A stretch of DNA of 64,000 bases. Origin: Malus domestica. Its lineage: Eukaryota > Streptophyta > Magnoliopsida > Rosales > Rosaceae. Shown here piece after piece: positions 1 through 10,424 of this stretch. The stretch spans positions 10,062,501 through 10,126,500 of the forward strand of contig NC_091672.1 of assembly GCF_042453785.1 (NCBI RefSeq), read 5' to 3'. The position numbers were made by a program, and so were the translations under genes. Each line of letters starts with the position of its first letter. Position 1 is the first letter of the stretch. The notes beneath the pieces are model-generated. The model was not told where the DNA came from, did not search any database, and saw nothing but the letters and a program-made list of their open reading frames with translations.

Positions 1-256
1 GTAAGTGAAATATACATAAAAGAAAATTGCGTTTTTATGTTTTGGATGTAACAATATGATATGTATATACTTATTTAGTATTATGTTTTTCATTTGATTA
101 TTTATTGGTTTAAAATATATTTTCCTTAATGGGTAACGGGTTGGGTCATATTACCTGTTTATTTTAACGGGTATTACACTACACGACCTGTTAAGATATC
201 GGGTATGACACGAAAACGACACGAACACGGAAAACACGACACGAATGCCAGGTCTA
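1..256. mobile_element. hAT-like non-autonomous element, terminal part
   Basis: The block is rich in GGGT/ACACGAC motifs and ends in GAATGCCAGGTCTA at 243-256. Two related stretches lie at about 19560-19775 and 59740-59986; the last belongs to an element with an 8-bp target-site duplication ending in CAGACCTA. The left end is outside the window, so this is only one terminus. The hAT assignment is inferred from the complete copy at 58884-59986. Confidence 0.5.
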
Positions 257-2180
257 TTTAGCCATATAATTTCACATCACATCATCCCTCCACGTATTGG
301 TTATTCTTTATAAAATGTAGCTCACCACGTGACCCTTATGATAGGATTTTTACCACCTACAAAAGTAGGGATAAAAAATACTTGCAAGAGAACAAGGTTG
401 TTGTAGTATAAATGGCTCAAGTAAGGTCGCTTTCTGCAGGGATTATTTAAAACAATTTATGAAAAACCCTAATCCTAGTTAATTATAAGAAAATAAAGAT
501 TGGAAAAAGTTGATTTTGAAATTTAAAAATATTAAAAACGAATTTTAATAAAATTAATTTAGGGAAAGCAACTAATAACCAATTAAAAAGAAAACAAATC
601 GAAGACAAAAGATTTTGAGAAACAAATTTGGAAAAGCACTAGGGTTCCGCCGTCACCCTAACAATCCTACGCAGTTCTTCTCATTCCTTATGAATTACAC
701 ATGCATATTTTGAAGGTTAGGTTTTCCTAAAATATGCCCTACTTGGAACCCCCAACATAGAACGTATATCTAACATGCAATCAGTCCATGGAGTCCAGAT
801 CGAATGTGAACATGTAAGACTCATTAAGTTTTGTAAAAACCTTTTGAAAAACCATATAACTCCTAAGACGTGTCGTCCATCCTAAGTAGTTACACATGTT
901 AACCACAAGAAGCCTTAGTCAATTTTAGGGACAACCCTCCACCAAAATTGTATCAAATTACTTTTCTAAATATCCTAATAGTCGTGAATCACTAAGACAA
1001 GTAGATAGTTCAAAGCACATGATTAACAATCCTAAACTTGCATGCATAAATTCATAAGAAAATTCAAAAGAGACTACATATTCTTGCTAAGGATCATGGC
1101 CTCACCCTAGCAAAAGAAAATTAGCTACGCATATTCATAATTAAAATCAACATAATTGTATTAAACTAGAAAAAGAATGAAAACACCTTGTAGAATAAAG
1201 TCTGAAAATCTCTAAGCTCTAGCCAAAATCTTCTTCTCAAATCTTGCGTACGTCCTACCCGAAACCCTAGGTCTACCAAAAGGCTTATTTATACTACTCT
1301 AAATAAAGTCCTCCTAGTAAAAGGTCTTAGAATAAGACTAGGAAACTAAATAAATTGAAATAAAATATGAAACATAATCTTAAATTGACTTCGTAATTTT
1401 TGTCTGGAAATCTGCACAACCACGTTTTGGACCTAAATCAGCTCCAAAATAGCTTTATTTAAAGCTTGGACTATTTTGAACACTTCTCTAGAAGGCCATG
1501 AACCCATATGAGGTCATCTTGGGCTCCAAAAAATGCAATTTAAGCCCAGAAAAGTCACTTTCCAGCAACGTGCATTGTTTCTTTAATAAATCACCAGAAA
1601 ATAACCACTTGGTAGAAAAATCCCAAATTTTCACACGAACATGTCAAGAGACACACGACAGTCCTCCAATTTGAATCACTCAAAAATTCATCTGTTTGAT
1701 CGTGTTTTTCTCTAGAGGAAGTCGAATGTCCTATATTGAAAATATAAAGCAAAGAATCAAAATTATATCAATATAATTACCAAATTATACTAACAATAGG
1801 GTAAAATATATAATATACTATTGACTCATCACCCTACATTGGTCATTATGTCATAAGGAACCCGTGTGCCATACATTTATTTATGGTGATCCAACATTAA
1901 AGTTCTTATGCTTCATGAACATCTCAAACAATCCCATAGAATGTATATACATATATCGAAAGCGATTATACGAAATCAAACATGTTTGACTTGAAAATAT
2001 GGAGATATTTGTAAATAGAATAAATCCCATGACAACTCATGGTTTTCGCTTATCAGAGAACAAAAACATTTTGAACACATTACATAAACCACTCACCTCG
2101 ATCGATAACTAGAACCTCGGCAATCAAGCCCACTAATAATCTCCACACACGAGCTCATTAACCCTACTGTAAACTCTCTT

Positions 2181-2183
<3 letters not shown>
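257..2183. other. AT-rich intergenic DNA, probable old LTR-type repeat
   Basis: No open reading frame of note and no splice-compatible coding segment was seen. The 420-1840 part resembles decayed LTR or retroelement leader DNA in composition (long A/T tracts, scattered AACCCTA), but I found no matching second LTR, primer site or target duplication, so it is left unclassified. Confidence 0.35.

Positions 2184-2225
<42 letters not shown>
2184..2225. repeat. (CT)n microsatellite
   Basis: An almost perfect run of CT dinucleotides about 40 bases long. A second CT run lies at about 3331-3371 inside the spacer of a foldback structure. Confidence 0.95.
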
Positions 2226-2228
<3 letters not shown>

Positions 2229-2694
2229 CATAATGCTACTATAAATTTTTCTTCTTCATGTCGGGTTATTAGGCGAATTGAAATGAATTTTTTCTCCCCA
2301 TTATACCCTCACTTATTTCTAAAATTTCAAGATTGCCCTTCACATTAACCTAACACCAAATTTTATTCTCTCAGTAAATAAAAAAATAATTAAAGTTTTT
2401 CTCACAAAGTTAAAATAAAATAAAGTTTTACAAAAAAAAAAATTAGCATGTAAAATAGATTCCTAGAATAGGGGCATTTTAGTAATCACATTGATTTTCT
2501 TCCCATTAATGTACATTAGTAAACAACTTATCTAGTTTAGTACTATTCCTACTTCGATTTCTTAAAATTTTAGTAAACAGTTTCAACAAAAGTATGATTC
2601 TGATGCCACCTTATTCCAATTCCTCCTAAATTCAATTCATTTCATTCTGATTACAGATTAGTAAACAAGCCATTAAAGTAATGTGTTTAAAAAA

Positions 2695-2844
2695 AGGGGT
2701 GTGAAATCCACACACCATTTTTTACTTCTCACACACCCTTCTAATTTTCGGCCGTCGGATCGGATGAAATGAAGAATATCAACGGACATAAATTAACAAG
2801 GGGTGTGTGAGAAATAAAAATGGGTGTGTAGATAGCACACCCCT
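2695..2844. mobile_element. 150-bp MITE with long inverted repeats
   Basis: The left arm begins AGGGGTGTGAAATCCACACA and the reverse complement of the right end begins AGGGGTGTGCTATCTACACA. The two arms continue to pair through nearly the whole element, giving a hairpin-like MITE. Both flanks are A-rich (TTTAAAAAA and AAAAAAATT), so the target-site duplication cannot be fixed. The superfamily is not assigned. Confidence 0.75.
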
Positions 2845-3060
2845 AAAAAAATTTGTTGCATTTTCAATCTCATACATATTCTAGCTACAATACTTACATG
2901 TATTTAATATAACATCATCTAATTGTCAAAATAATTCATGTGAATCTATGTAATTACTGCAATCACCATCTATACATAAAGATCATTTCTCTTAAACCAT
3001 GTATAAATTTGGAAAAAAAAATGTGGATCTCTTTTCCTTAAAGGCTCTCTCTATATATAT

Positions 3061-3328
3061 CCTTGCAAAAATTCATTCAATTCGAAACCATTTGCCTATT
3101 TAACTATCACGATGAAATTTCATTCTTTTTTCTTGAAACAAAATGTTTGTCAATTTCTTTAAACTCAATTAGGTGCCTCAAATATTTTCATTTTGGCTAA
3201 TATTTTGCAAGGATGTTCTATGAGGTGCAAACTAAAAATAGACAATTCGGATCGTTAAAGTTTGATGTGGTGTGGGCCCCACAGCTAATCCCCATTTTTT
3301 GAAAAAAATGAGGTTCCCTTCCTTTAAA

Positions 3329-3375
<47 letters not shown>

Positions 3376-3790
3376 TATATATATATGAGGACTTTAGGGG
3401 AAAAGATCTCTATTTTTTTTATAAAAATAGAGATTAGTTATGGGGCCCACACCACATCGAACTTCAATGATCCGAACCTTTTATTTTTCAAATTACTCAT
3501 CTTAGATCATTCTTACAAAGTATTAGCCAAATCGGAAATATTTAAGATATCTAATTGAGTCCAAAGAAATTGATGATCACTTTGTTTTATAAGAAACAAC
3601 AAAATTTCATTGTGATAATTAAATAGGCAAATAGTTTTCGATTGAATTGAATTTTTGCAAGGACGATCTATGAATCGAGACTTATAAAATAGACGGTTCG
3701 AGTCATTGAATTTCGAAGTGGAGTGGATCCCACAACTAATCCCCATTTTTTGAAAAAAATTGACGATCCCTCCCATTAAAGAGCCTGTAG
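3061..3790. mobile_element. Foldback/MITE-like structure with three related arms
   Basis: Bases 3061-3330 and the reverse complement of about 3400-3662 align over their whole length, from CCTTGCAAAAATTCA at the outer edge to the GATGTGGTGTGGGCCCCA motif near the centre. They are separated by about 70 bp containing (CT)n and (TA)n. Bases 3663-3790 are a further direct copy of part of the left arm, from about 3210 on. No transposase-like reading frame is present. It is either a foldback element with a partial duplication or several nested copies of one MITE. Confidence 0.7.
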
Positions 3791-4690
3791 ATATACATAT
3801 TTAAAGAGCCTATAGATATACATATATATATAACATGAATGTATAGAAATTAGCTAGCTCAGTGTCTATTTTGTGAATAAGATAATAAATAAATACATCA
3901 ATTATGGAATGACTGAGATTGCTAAGCAAAACATGATCATACATTATGATGAAAATAATAAATTTAAATTAATGATGCAATATAATTGCTGAAAATATAA
4001 TTTATTATTGACTTTTGAAAACTTATAATTGACTAATAAAATTTATTGAAAGAGGCGGATGATGGTGCTCATAGGCATTCTTCTTCTTTTTCTTAAATAA
4101 AAAAAGTTTACAATATTTGATTTTTTTTAATACAATGTGAAACTCAAAGAAAATTTGGACTGAGAAAAAGATATTGAAATTAACTCGCTTTCTTTTTCTT
4201 CGGAGTCTTCCTCTTATAGACTTGGAAAATGAGACTTGAATGATTGAGTTCTTTACTGTTGAAGCATGAAATGGAAGATGACTTGCTTTTACTGTTGAAT
4301 AGTGAATTTATCAGAATAATTGTTGTTTTTACTGTAGAACGTGTTGAGTGATTCATGTTGGCTAATTGATTCCTTACTTTCACTGTGTGAATAATGTCTG
4401 AATGCTTCGCATGGTGTCTTGAAATAATGATTGAATTCTTCACATGGTGACTAACTGCATTCACATGGCTAGACTTGTTGATTCACATGGCTTTATGCAA
4501 ATGAGTCTTGTGCATCTTCATAGTCGACCAACCTGGTGCTTTGGCTGTTTGGCTTTACTAGTTACTGTAATGATGCATTTTATGGTTTGGAGGAAGTTTC
4601 ATCTTCTTCGTGTTCATATTTTAACTGTAATTGTAACTGGGCTGCCTGTGACTGTAACTGTGTCATTTGAGCGAGAAGTTTTTGTCCAAG
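3791..4690. other. AT-rich spacer, no gene recognised
   Basis: It contains short AT microsatellites and, on the minus strand at 4180-4464, a low-complexity serine/histidine-rich open frame. That frame has no recognisable domain and may be degraded 3' sequence of the pararetrovirus-like segment next to it. Confidence 0.4.
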
Positions 4691-4699
4691 GTCTTCAAT

Positions 4700-5035
4700 T
4701 TATGCGACTTTGTGCTTTGATTTTGATGACTTGGAAGACTTTGATTTCCCTTTCAGTGAGGAAGATGGCAAGATGTCTGATAATGACTGTGTTTTGATAA
4801 CTGGTTGTGGTTCAACTGGCAATTCACTAAGAACCTGTTCAATGATTCTTTGTTGGTTGAATTTGTCCCACCATTTGACTGATCTGACTCTGTGAACTTC
4901 TTCATTGCCTGCTTCATACTCCCATTTTAAAATCCATGGAACTTTATATTTGGCCATGAAAATTAAAAGAAGAGGTATCTTCTTGTTGAATTGGTTTATG
5001 TTGAATCTTGACTGAAAATGGTTGATTTTATGCAT
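4700..5035 (-). pseudogene. Pararetrovirus-like ORF remnant (downstream part)
   Basis: A 111-residue open frame containing WILKWEYE and VKWWDKF, with a Ser/Lys-rich tail. It lies in the same orientation as, and downstream of, the RNase H pieces at 5379-6134. I place it in the same endogenous pararetrovirus-like insertion by position and general character; the exact protein is not assigned. Sequence continues upstream to about 5378 in broken frames with more Trp-rich text. The copy is fragmentary and cannot be active as it stands. Confidence 0.45.
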
Positions 5036-5378
5036 GAGCGATTTTGGGATGACATTGGCTATTGGGCCATAAACTGACCACCACTTGGAGAACCAAGCTG
5101 GAAATATTGGTTGAAATTTCTTGTCAAAATTGATAAACCAAGAGTGACTGAAATCCTCTTTCTGATAGAGGAAAATGTTGGTCGATGCATTGATGTAATC
5201 ATAATAACTGTACTGAATATTGGGTAGTTGAGTGTGAAGGGACTTGTGTTTGTAAATGGGGATTTCCCATTCTTTTTATGTCATGATTCGGTTTCAAAGA
5301 GAATGCTTTTGTAAAATCCAAGGGTTTTGCATGACTATTTCGGTTGGTAGTGGAAACTTGGGGGAAACCAAAATTTGG

Positions 5379-5771
5379 CTAACTTTGCTGGTGTTGGGTT
5401 TGGAATAAGATCTGGAAGGTAACTGAACAAATATTCACTGGATGATTTTGGAATGTAAATGGAAGTTTGACTGTAATTGACGGTTTTACTAAGGTTTTGT
5501 AAGGATCATAAAGTCTGACTAAGGCTAATTGATAATTTGGTCTGTAATTCCCTACAATAGAACCTAAAGGAGTAAAACGATTTACTGAACTGTTGGCAGA
5601 GTAAGGTACAAAGTTTGACTCTTGTTTGACTGGGTTGAGAGAGGCAGGAAGCCTTCTTTGATCAGGATTTTGTCCTGACATTTTTCCTTGAAAAAGCTCT
5701 CTTGTTAGGAAATCAGGAATGCAAATTTGATTGCCTTTTACGTATTCGATTTCAAAATAAAAAATACTCAA
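5379..5771 (-). pseudogene. Pararetrovirus-like polyprotein remnant (RNase H end)
   Basis: The N-terminal end of this 130-residue frame (FEIEYVKGNQ, then IPDFLTRE) has the look of the C-terminal end of a reverse transcriptase-RNase H module of plant pararetroviruses (Caulimoviridae). What follows is a Pro/Gln/Asn-rich stretch without a domain I know. The middle of the RNase H domain is missing: between this piece and the one at 5951-6134 lies about 180 bp of unrelated AT-rich sequence. Origin from a Ty3-like element is the alternative. Confidence 0.5.
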
Positions 5772-5950
5772 TATTGACTATCATTATGCAAAAATTTATT
5801 TTAATATTTTGAACATTTTTTTGTAAAACATGTTTTGTGTTTTTGCAACCGACTCTTACTAATTTTTTTTATAAAAAAAAAATCATCTTGAAATTTTGAT
5901 ATGCATAGCACTATAGATAATATTTCTTTTTTAATAGTATTATAATTACT

Positions 5951-6134
5951 TTAAGCTGAATTCCAAACTCCTGAAAGGAAACGAACAATTTGTTCAGGAG
6001 AACCGAGATGAGTTAATTGTTTAAGAATACCTCTGTAACCAATTTTAGAGGCATCAGTTTCAACAATTTTGAATGAATTGACTATAGGAATACCAAGACA
6101 GGGTAATGTCTTGACATGAGACTTGATTTGTTTG
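5951..6134 (-). pseudogene. Pararetrovirus-like RT/RNase H junction fragment
   Basis: The frame carries an ETDAS motif followed by IGYRGILKQ, which matches the start of an RNase H domain with its first catalytic Asp. A stop closes it just after GVWNSA. The upstream (right) side is cut exactly where the gypsy LTR begins at 6135, so the LTR or a later rearrangement removed or displaced the reverse transcriptase. Confidence 0.55.
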
Positions 6135-6954
6135 TGACACAACCCGACCTAAATCGAGGCATGCTGGCCATCAAGTGAGGGTGACGTAGCCATGTGCGCC
6201 ATGCGGAAGTGAAGGTGATAAGATAATGTGGGTAAATATAGACCAAACTAACTAACGTAGACTAGTATATAAGTACGAGTGGAAGTGTTAGAGTGTACGT
6301 ACACATAATCAGAGCGTAGGTACCAAGGTGCAGTCCAACAAGCTAAATACTAATTATACAAGATTATACAAGATATGAAAGAAACCCTACATTGATGGAA
6401 GTCTGTCAGAACCGCCATAGAGTCCTCGTGAGCCACCAACACGAACTTCTAACTAAAACCTGGAAGGGTGCAAAAACAAAAAATATGAGTGGGCAAAAAT
6501 AAAACTTTTCAAAACCATTTCACTTTCAAAACATATAACCCATCACCGTAAAACCCGTATAATTTTCCAGAAAATAACAGTACATATATTTAGAAATCAT
6601 ACTCAGGAGTAGTGAAAACCAAGTATATGCCATGTCAAGTGTCTCAGCAATGAAATAAGTAAGCCAGGTGAAATAAATCAATATAAAGTGATATGTTAGC
6701 CGAAGTCACCTAATGTGACTAGTACGGCTGAGTTTATAGCTCGTCAATCAAATCTTGCACACGAGTCGGAACCACTTAATGTGGTCTGTACGATAGGCTA
6801 GGTGTAAATAAATACGCTCAAGTGCTACAATCACGTGAAGGTTGTGCGAAATATCGCAAGTCACGTACGAGTTGGAACCACCTAGTTTGGTTTGTACAAT
6901 AGACATGGCATTTAAGATCGTAAATCCATTTAAACAATTTCTGGGAAAATGTAA

Positions 6955-7031
<77 letters not shown>

Positions 7032-8341
7032 AAACCATTGGTATGTAGCTAGGTGGTAACCCCCGAGTCTTGCTTGGCTATGCTCGTCCTCCGGGAATGT
7101 CTCGACTATATGTGAAACCACTGATTTAACATTAATTTAAGCACATAATCAAAACCGTATAATAACTTCTCATACGTTGCTCAATTGGGGTGTTTAAATA
7201 TACCATCGTGGCCTACTCAACACCACGAGCATCCTCATATTTTTAGAATAATTTTCCAATGACCCACGCCCCCTCACGCGCCGGCCAAGGCACGGCCACA
7301 CGCGCCTACCACGAGCAGGCATGTGCTTGGCACACGAACGGAATCCCTAATGGCATTAGGGAATATTCCGTTAAATAACAACATATTCCGTCTAAAAACT
7401 AACGGTGATACCTTACACCGTTAGTATATTCCATCAAAGTTGACGGAATATTCCTTGTCTTCTACAGTGGTCCACGCCAGAGCCGTTACCGGCCGCCGTT
7501 TGTTACGCTGGAAACTGGAAAAACTTCAAACTTCAATATCTTCTTCAAAACTTAACCAAATTCCATGAATTTTATATGGATTTAAAGCTCTCGAATAGGA
7601 GAATGCAACCATACCTATTTGGGGTCCTAAAACCGACGAGAAGTTGTTGAAAATTGCTTCGAAATTCTGGCTAAACCTGTAAACCTGCAGTCGAGCTTAC
7701 AAAATACTCCAAAATTGTTCCAAAGTGCTAGGAAAGCTAGAAAAGTACCTTCTTAAATCTCAAAACTAGGTAAATCCTTCGTGATCATGCCGGAGAAAAT
7801 TAAACCCCTCGTCGGAGCTCGGGTATCTAAAGTTCTACGCGTCTTCCCCTCAAACAAATGGTACGGCTAAACTCGTGAGGTCAAGGGAAGTATGATGGTG
7901 TTGTCCTTAAGCTCAATCTTTGTGTGTGTGTGTGATGGTGTTTGAAGGTTAGCGGGGTTTGATTGTACGGACGATAGGGAGAGTTCGAGAAAAAGGGAGA
8001 GGAATGGTGAGGTTGTACACGTGTATGTATGTGTCCAGATTGGCCAGTTTAAATGGCCTCAAGCCCTAATTGGGCTGCATGATTAAGGTTCATGCAATTA
8101 GGTCCAATTAAAAAAAACCAACCCAATTTCCTTATTCCTTCATAACATTTCCACCATGAACCCGATTCGACCTTAACTTAAGTCAACACTCTCGTGACAT
8201 CGAGTACAATTTGATCACATTAGCAGAAAAATAATTTAAAACTATATACATACATCCACGTCACTAAGCCTTGAGGGCATAATCGTCATTCCCACACATT
8301 CGAGGATAAAAATATACGATTATTCGAGGCGGGTCGTCACA
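6135..8341 (-). repeat. Gypsy LTR (3' LTR of the element to the right)
   Basis: On the minus strand the LTR opens TGTGACGACCCGCC at 8341 and closes GGTCGGGTTGTGTCA at 6135. The element's internal side ends in a purine-rich tract (GGGGTTAGGT) just before it. The same family forms the solo LTR at 51781-54360, which fixes both edges. Inside are three reiterated modules with short palindromes (about 6700-6905) and a 70-bp TA run. The sequence flanking 6135 is pararetrovirus-like, so no target duplication can be tested. Confidence 0.85.
6959..7028. repeat. (TA)n microsatellite in the gypsy LTR
   Basis: About 35 uninterrupted TA units. It generates spurious Tyr-Ile reading frames on both strands. 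Confidence 0.97.
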
Positions 8342-10261
8342 ACCTAACCCCTTAATAAAATTTCATCCCTGAAATTTCTATACACTAACATAACAAACCA
8401 CTAATATCCATAAAATAAGCGTGGATACATATCTCGTATATAATCCTCCGTCTCCCAATTAGCATCCTCTAGTAAATGGTTACTCCACAAAACTTTCACC
8501 ATGCGCACGGTTTTATTCGTAAGAACCATATCCTTCCAGTCCAAGATCGTCGCTGGTTCCTCATCATATGTAATGTTTGGATTAATTTCTAGTGGCTGAG
8601 GAGGTATCATGTGTGATGGATTGGAGACATAATGACGAAGCATAGAAACATGAAAAACATCGTGCACCTGTGATAATTCTGGAGGTAACTCAAGTCTGTA
8701 GGTGACTTCACTGACTCGCTAGATGATCTGGTATGGTCTAATGTAGCGAGGACTTAACTTACCTTTCTTACCGAACTGCACAACGCCTTTCCACGGAGAT
8801 AACTTCAAAAATACCCAATCTCTAACTTTATACACCCTATCAGTGGCGTGTTTATCAGTAAGGCTCTTCTGTCGGTCTTGGGTTGCTTTTAGGTTAACTT
8901 TAATTACCTGAATATTCTGAGTAGTCTCATCAACAATCTTTGGGCCCACTAACACCCTCTCACCAACTTCTGACCAGCATAAAGGAGTACGACAAGATTT
9001 ACCATAGAGCGCTTCGAAGGGTGACATACCAATACTATAATGGTAACTGTTATTGTAGGCAAACTCCATCAAATCTAAACGCTTATGCCAAGCGTCACCA
9101 AACTGTTGCACTGAAGATCTTAAAATATCTTCTAATGTCTGGATGGTTCTCTCAGATTGCCCGTCTGTCTGTGGATGATACACCGTACTATAATGCAATC
9201 TCGAACCAAAAACTTCCTGAAATGCCACCCAAAACTTAGAAGTGAACCTAGAATCCCGATCAAAAACTAGAACCCCGTGGTATTTAACAATCCCTGCTAT
9301 AAATAACTCAGCTAATCGGCTTAAAGAATAGTTCTCTAGAACTGGTATAAAGTGTGTTGATTTAGTAAACCGATCCACTATCACCAAAATGCCATCGTAA
9401 CCATTTCACATACAAGGAAGCTTGTACACGAAATCCATAGTAATATTTTCCCATTTCCACTGGGGAACAAGAAGTGGCTGCATCAATCCAAAAGGCTTCT
9501 TCCTCTCAGCTTTAACTTGTTGACAAATCACATATCAACTCACATATTCAGCAATTTCTCTTTTCATGCTAGGCCAATAGTAGAAAGGTCGAATAATGTG
9601 ATACATCTTGGTACTCCCAAGATGCATCGCATAAGCCAATATGTGCTCCTCATCAAGAATATCTTTCTTTAATTCTGCAATATTCGGCACGTACATCCGG
9701 CTTCCCTGCATAAGCATGCCATCAGATTCCCGAATTTGGAGATCTTTCTTCTTCCCTTGTGACACTACCTCTGCTAATTCTTGGGATTCCTCATCCTCCG
9801 CTTGAGCTTCTAGCACACGATCTATTAAAATTGGTCTAACCTGGAAACTAGCAAGTAAAGCTTCTTCCCGATTTATCACTCCCAAATCAACTCTGGTAGA
9901 TCTCAATTCTGTGAGAAAAGGGATATGGCAAGCATATAAAGCATTAATATGGCCTCGAGAATTCCTGCTAAGTGCATCTGCCACCACATTTGCATGACCA
10001 GGATGATACTCAATCATGCAATCATAATCACTGAGTAATTCTATCCATCTCCGCTGTCGAAGGTTAAGATCTTTCTGGGTGAATAGGTACTGAAGGCTTT
10101 TATGATCTATGAAAATCTTACACTTTTCTCCATATAAGTAATGTCTCCAAATCTTCAAGGCGAAAATGATGACTGCTAGCTCGAGATCATGGGTAGGGTA
10201 GTTCATCTCATGTGGCTTCAACTGTTGCAAGGCATATGCAATCACCCTACCATGTTGCATT
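8342..10261 (-). pseudogene. Ty3/gypsy pol remnant: RNase H, integrase, chromodomain-like end
   Basis: Reading on the minus strand, 10260-9535 covers an RNase H domain ([30 protein letters not shown]) and the start of the zinc-finger region of integrase. About 9510-8719 covers the integrase core (DRFTKSTHFIPV, HPQTDGQSERTIQ). 8667-8401 covers a C-terminal segment (FHVSMLRHYV, VKVLWSNH, ANWETED) of the chromovirus (Tekay/Del) type. In-frame stops near 9536 and 9407 break the frame. Gag, protease, reverse transcriptase and the 5' LTR are absent: the element stops at 10261, where unrelated sequence begins. It is inactive. Confidence 0.9.
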
Positions 10262-10424
10262 AATATGCAGCCTAAACCCTAAAAAACCTATGGCGAGATC
10301 GCAGCTGCCCAATTCCCTTGATGTGGCATATGTCAAAGAAGTACCAATATTCGTTGATGGTTAAATCTAAGTCAAAGAATTGGCTAAGATTGTGGAATCC
10401 CACCATCACACGAATGATAGGTGT
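10262..10424. other. Low-copy-looking fragment interrupted by LTR insertion (left part)
   Basis: Sequence between the truncated gypsy element and the nested solo LTRs. On the plus strand it gives short protein-like text (SLDVAYVKEVPIFVDG, then VKELAKIVESHHHT) broken by stops. It seems to continue at 14165-14259 after the LTR block. I do not recognise the gene. Confidence 0.35.

Noticed and set aside
6748-7121. Tyr-Ile repeat proteins on both strands
   Set aside because: Produced by the TA microsatellite in a gypsy LTR.
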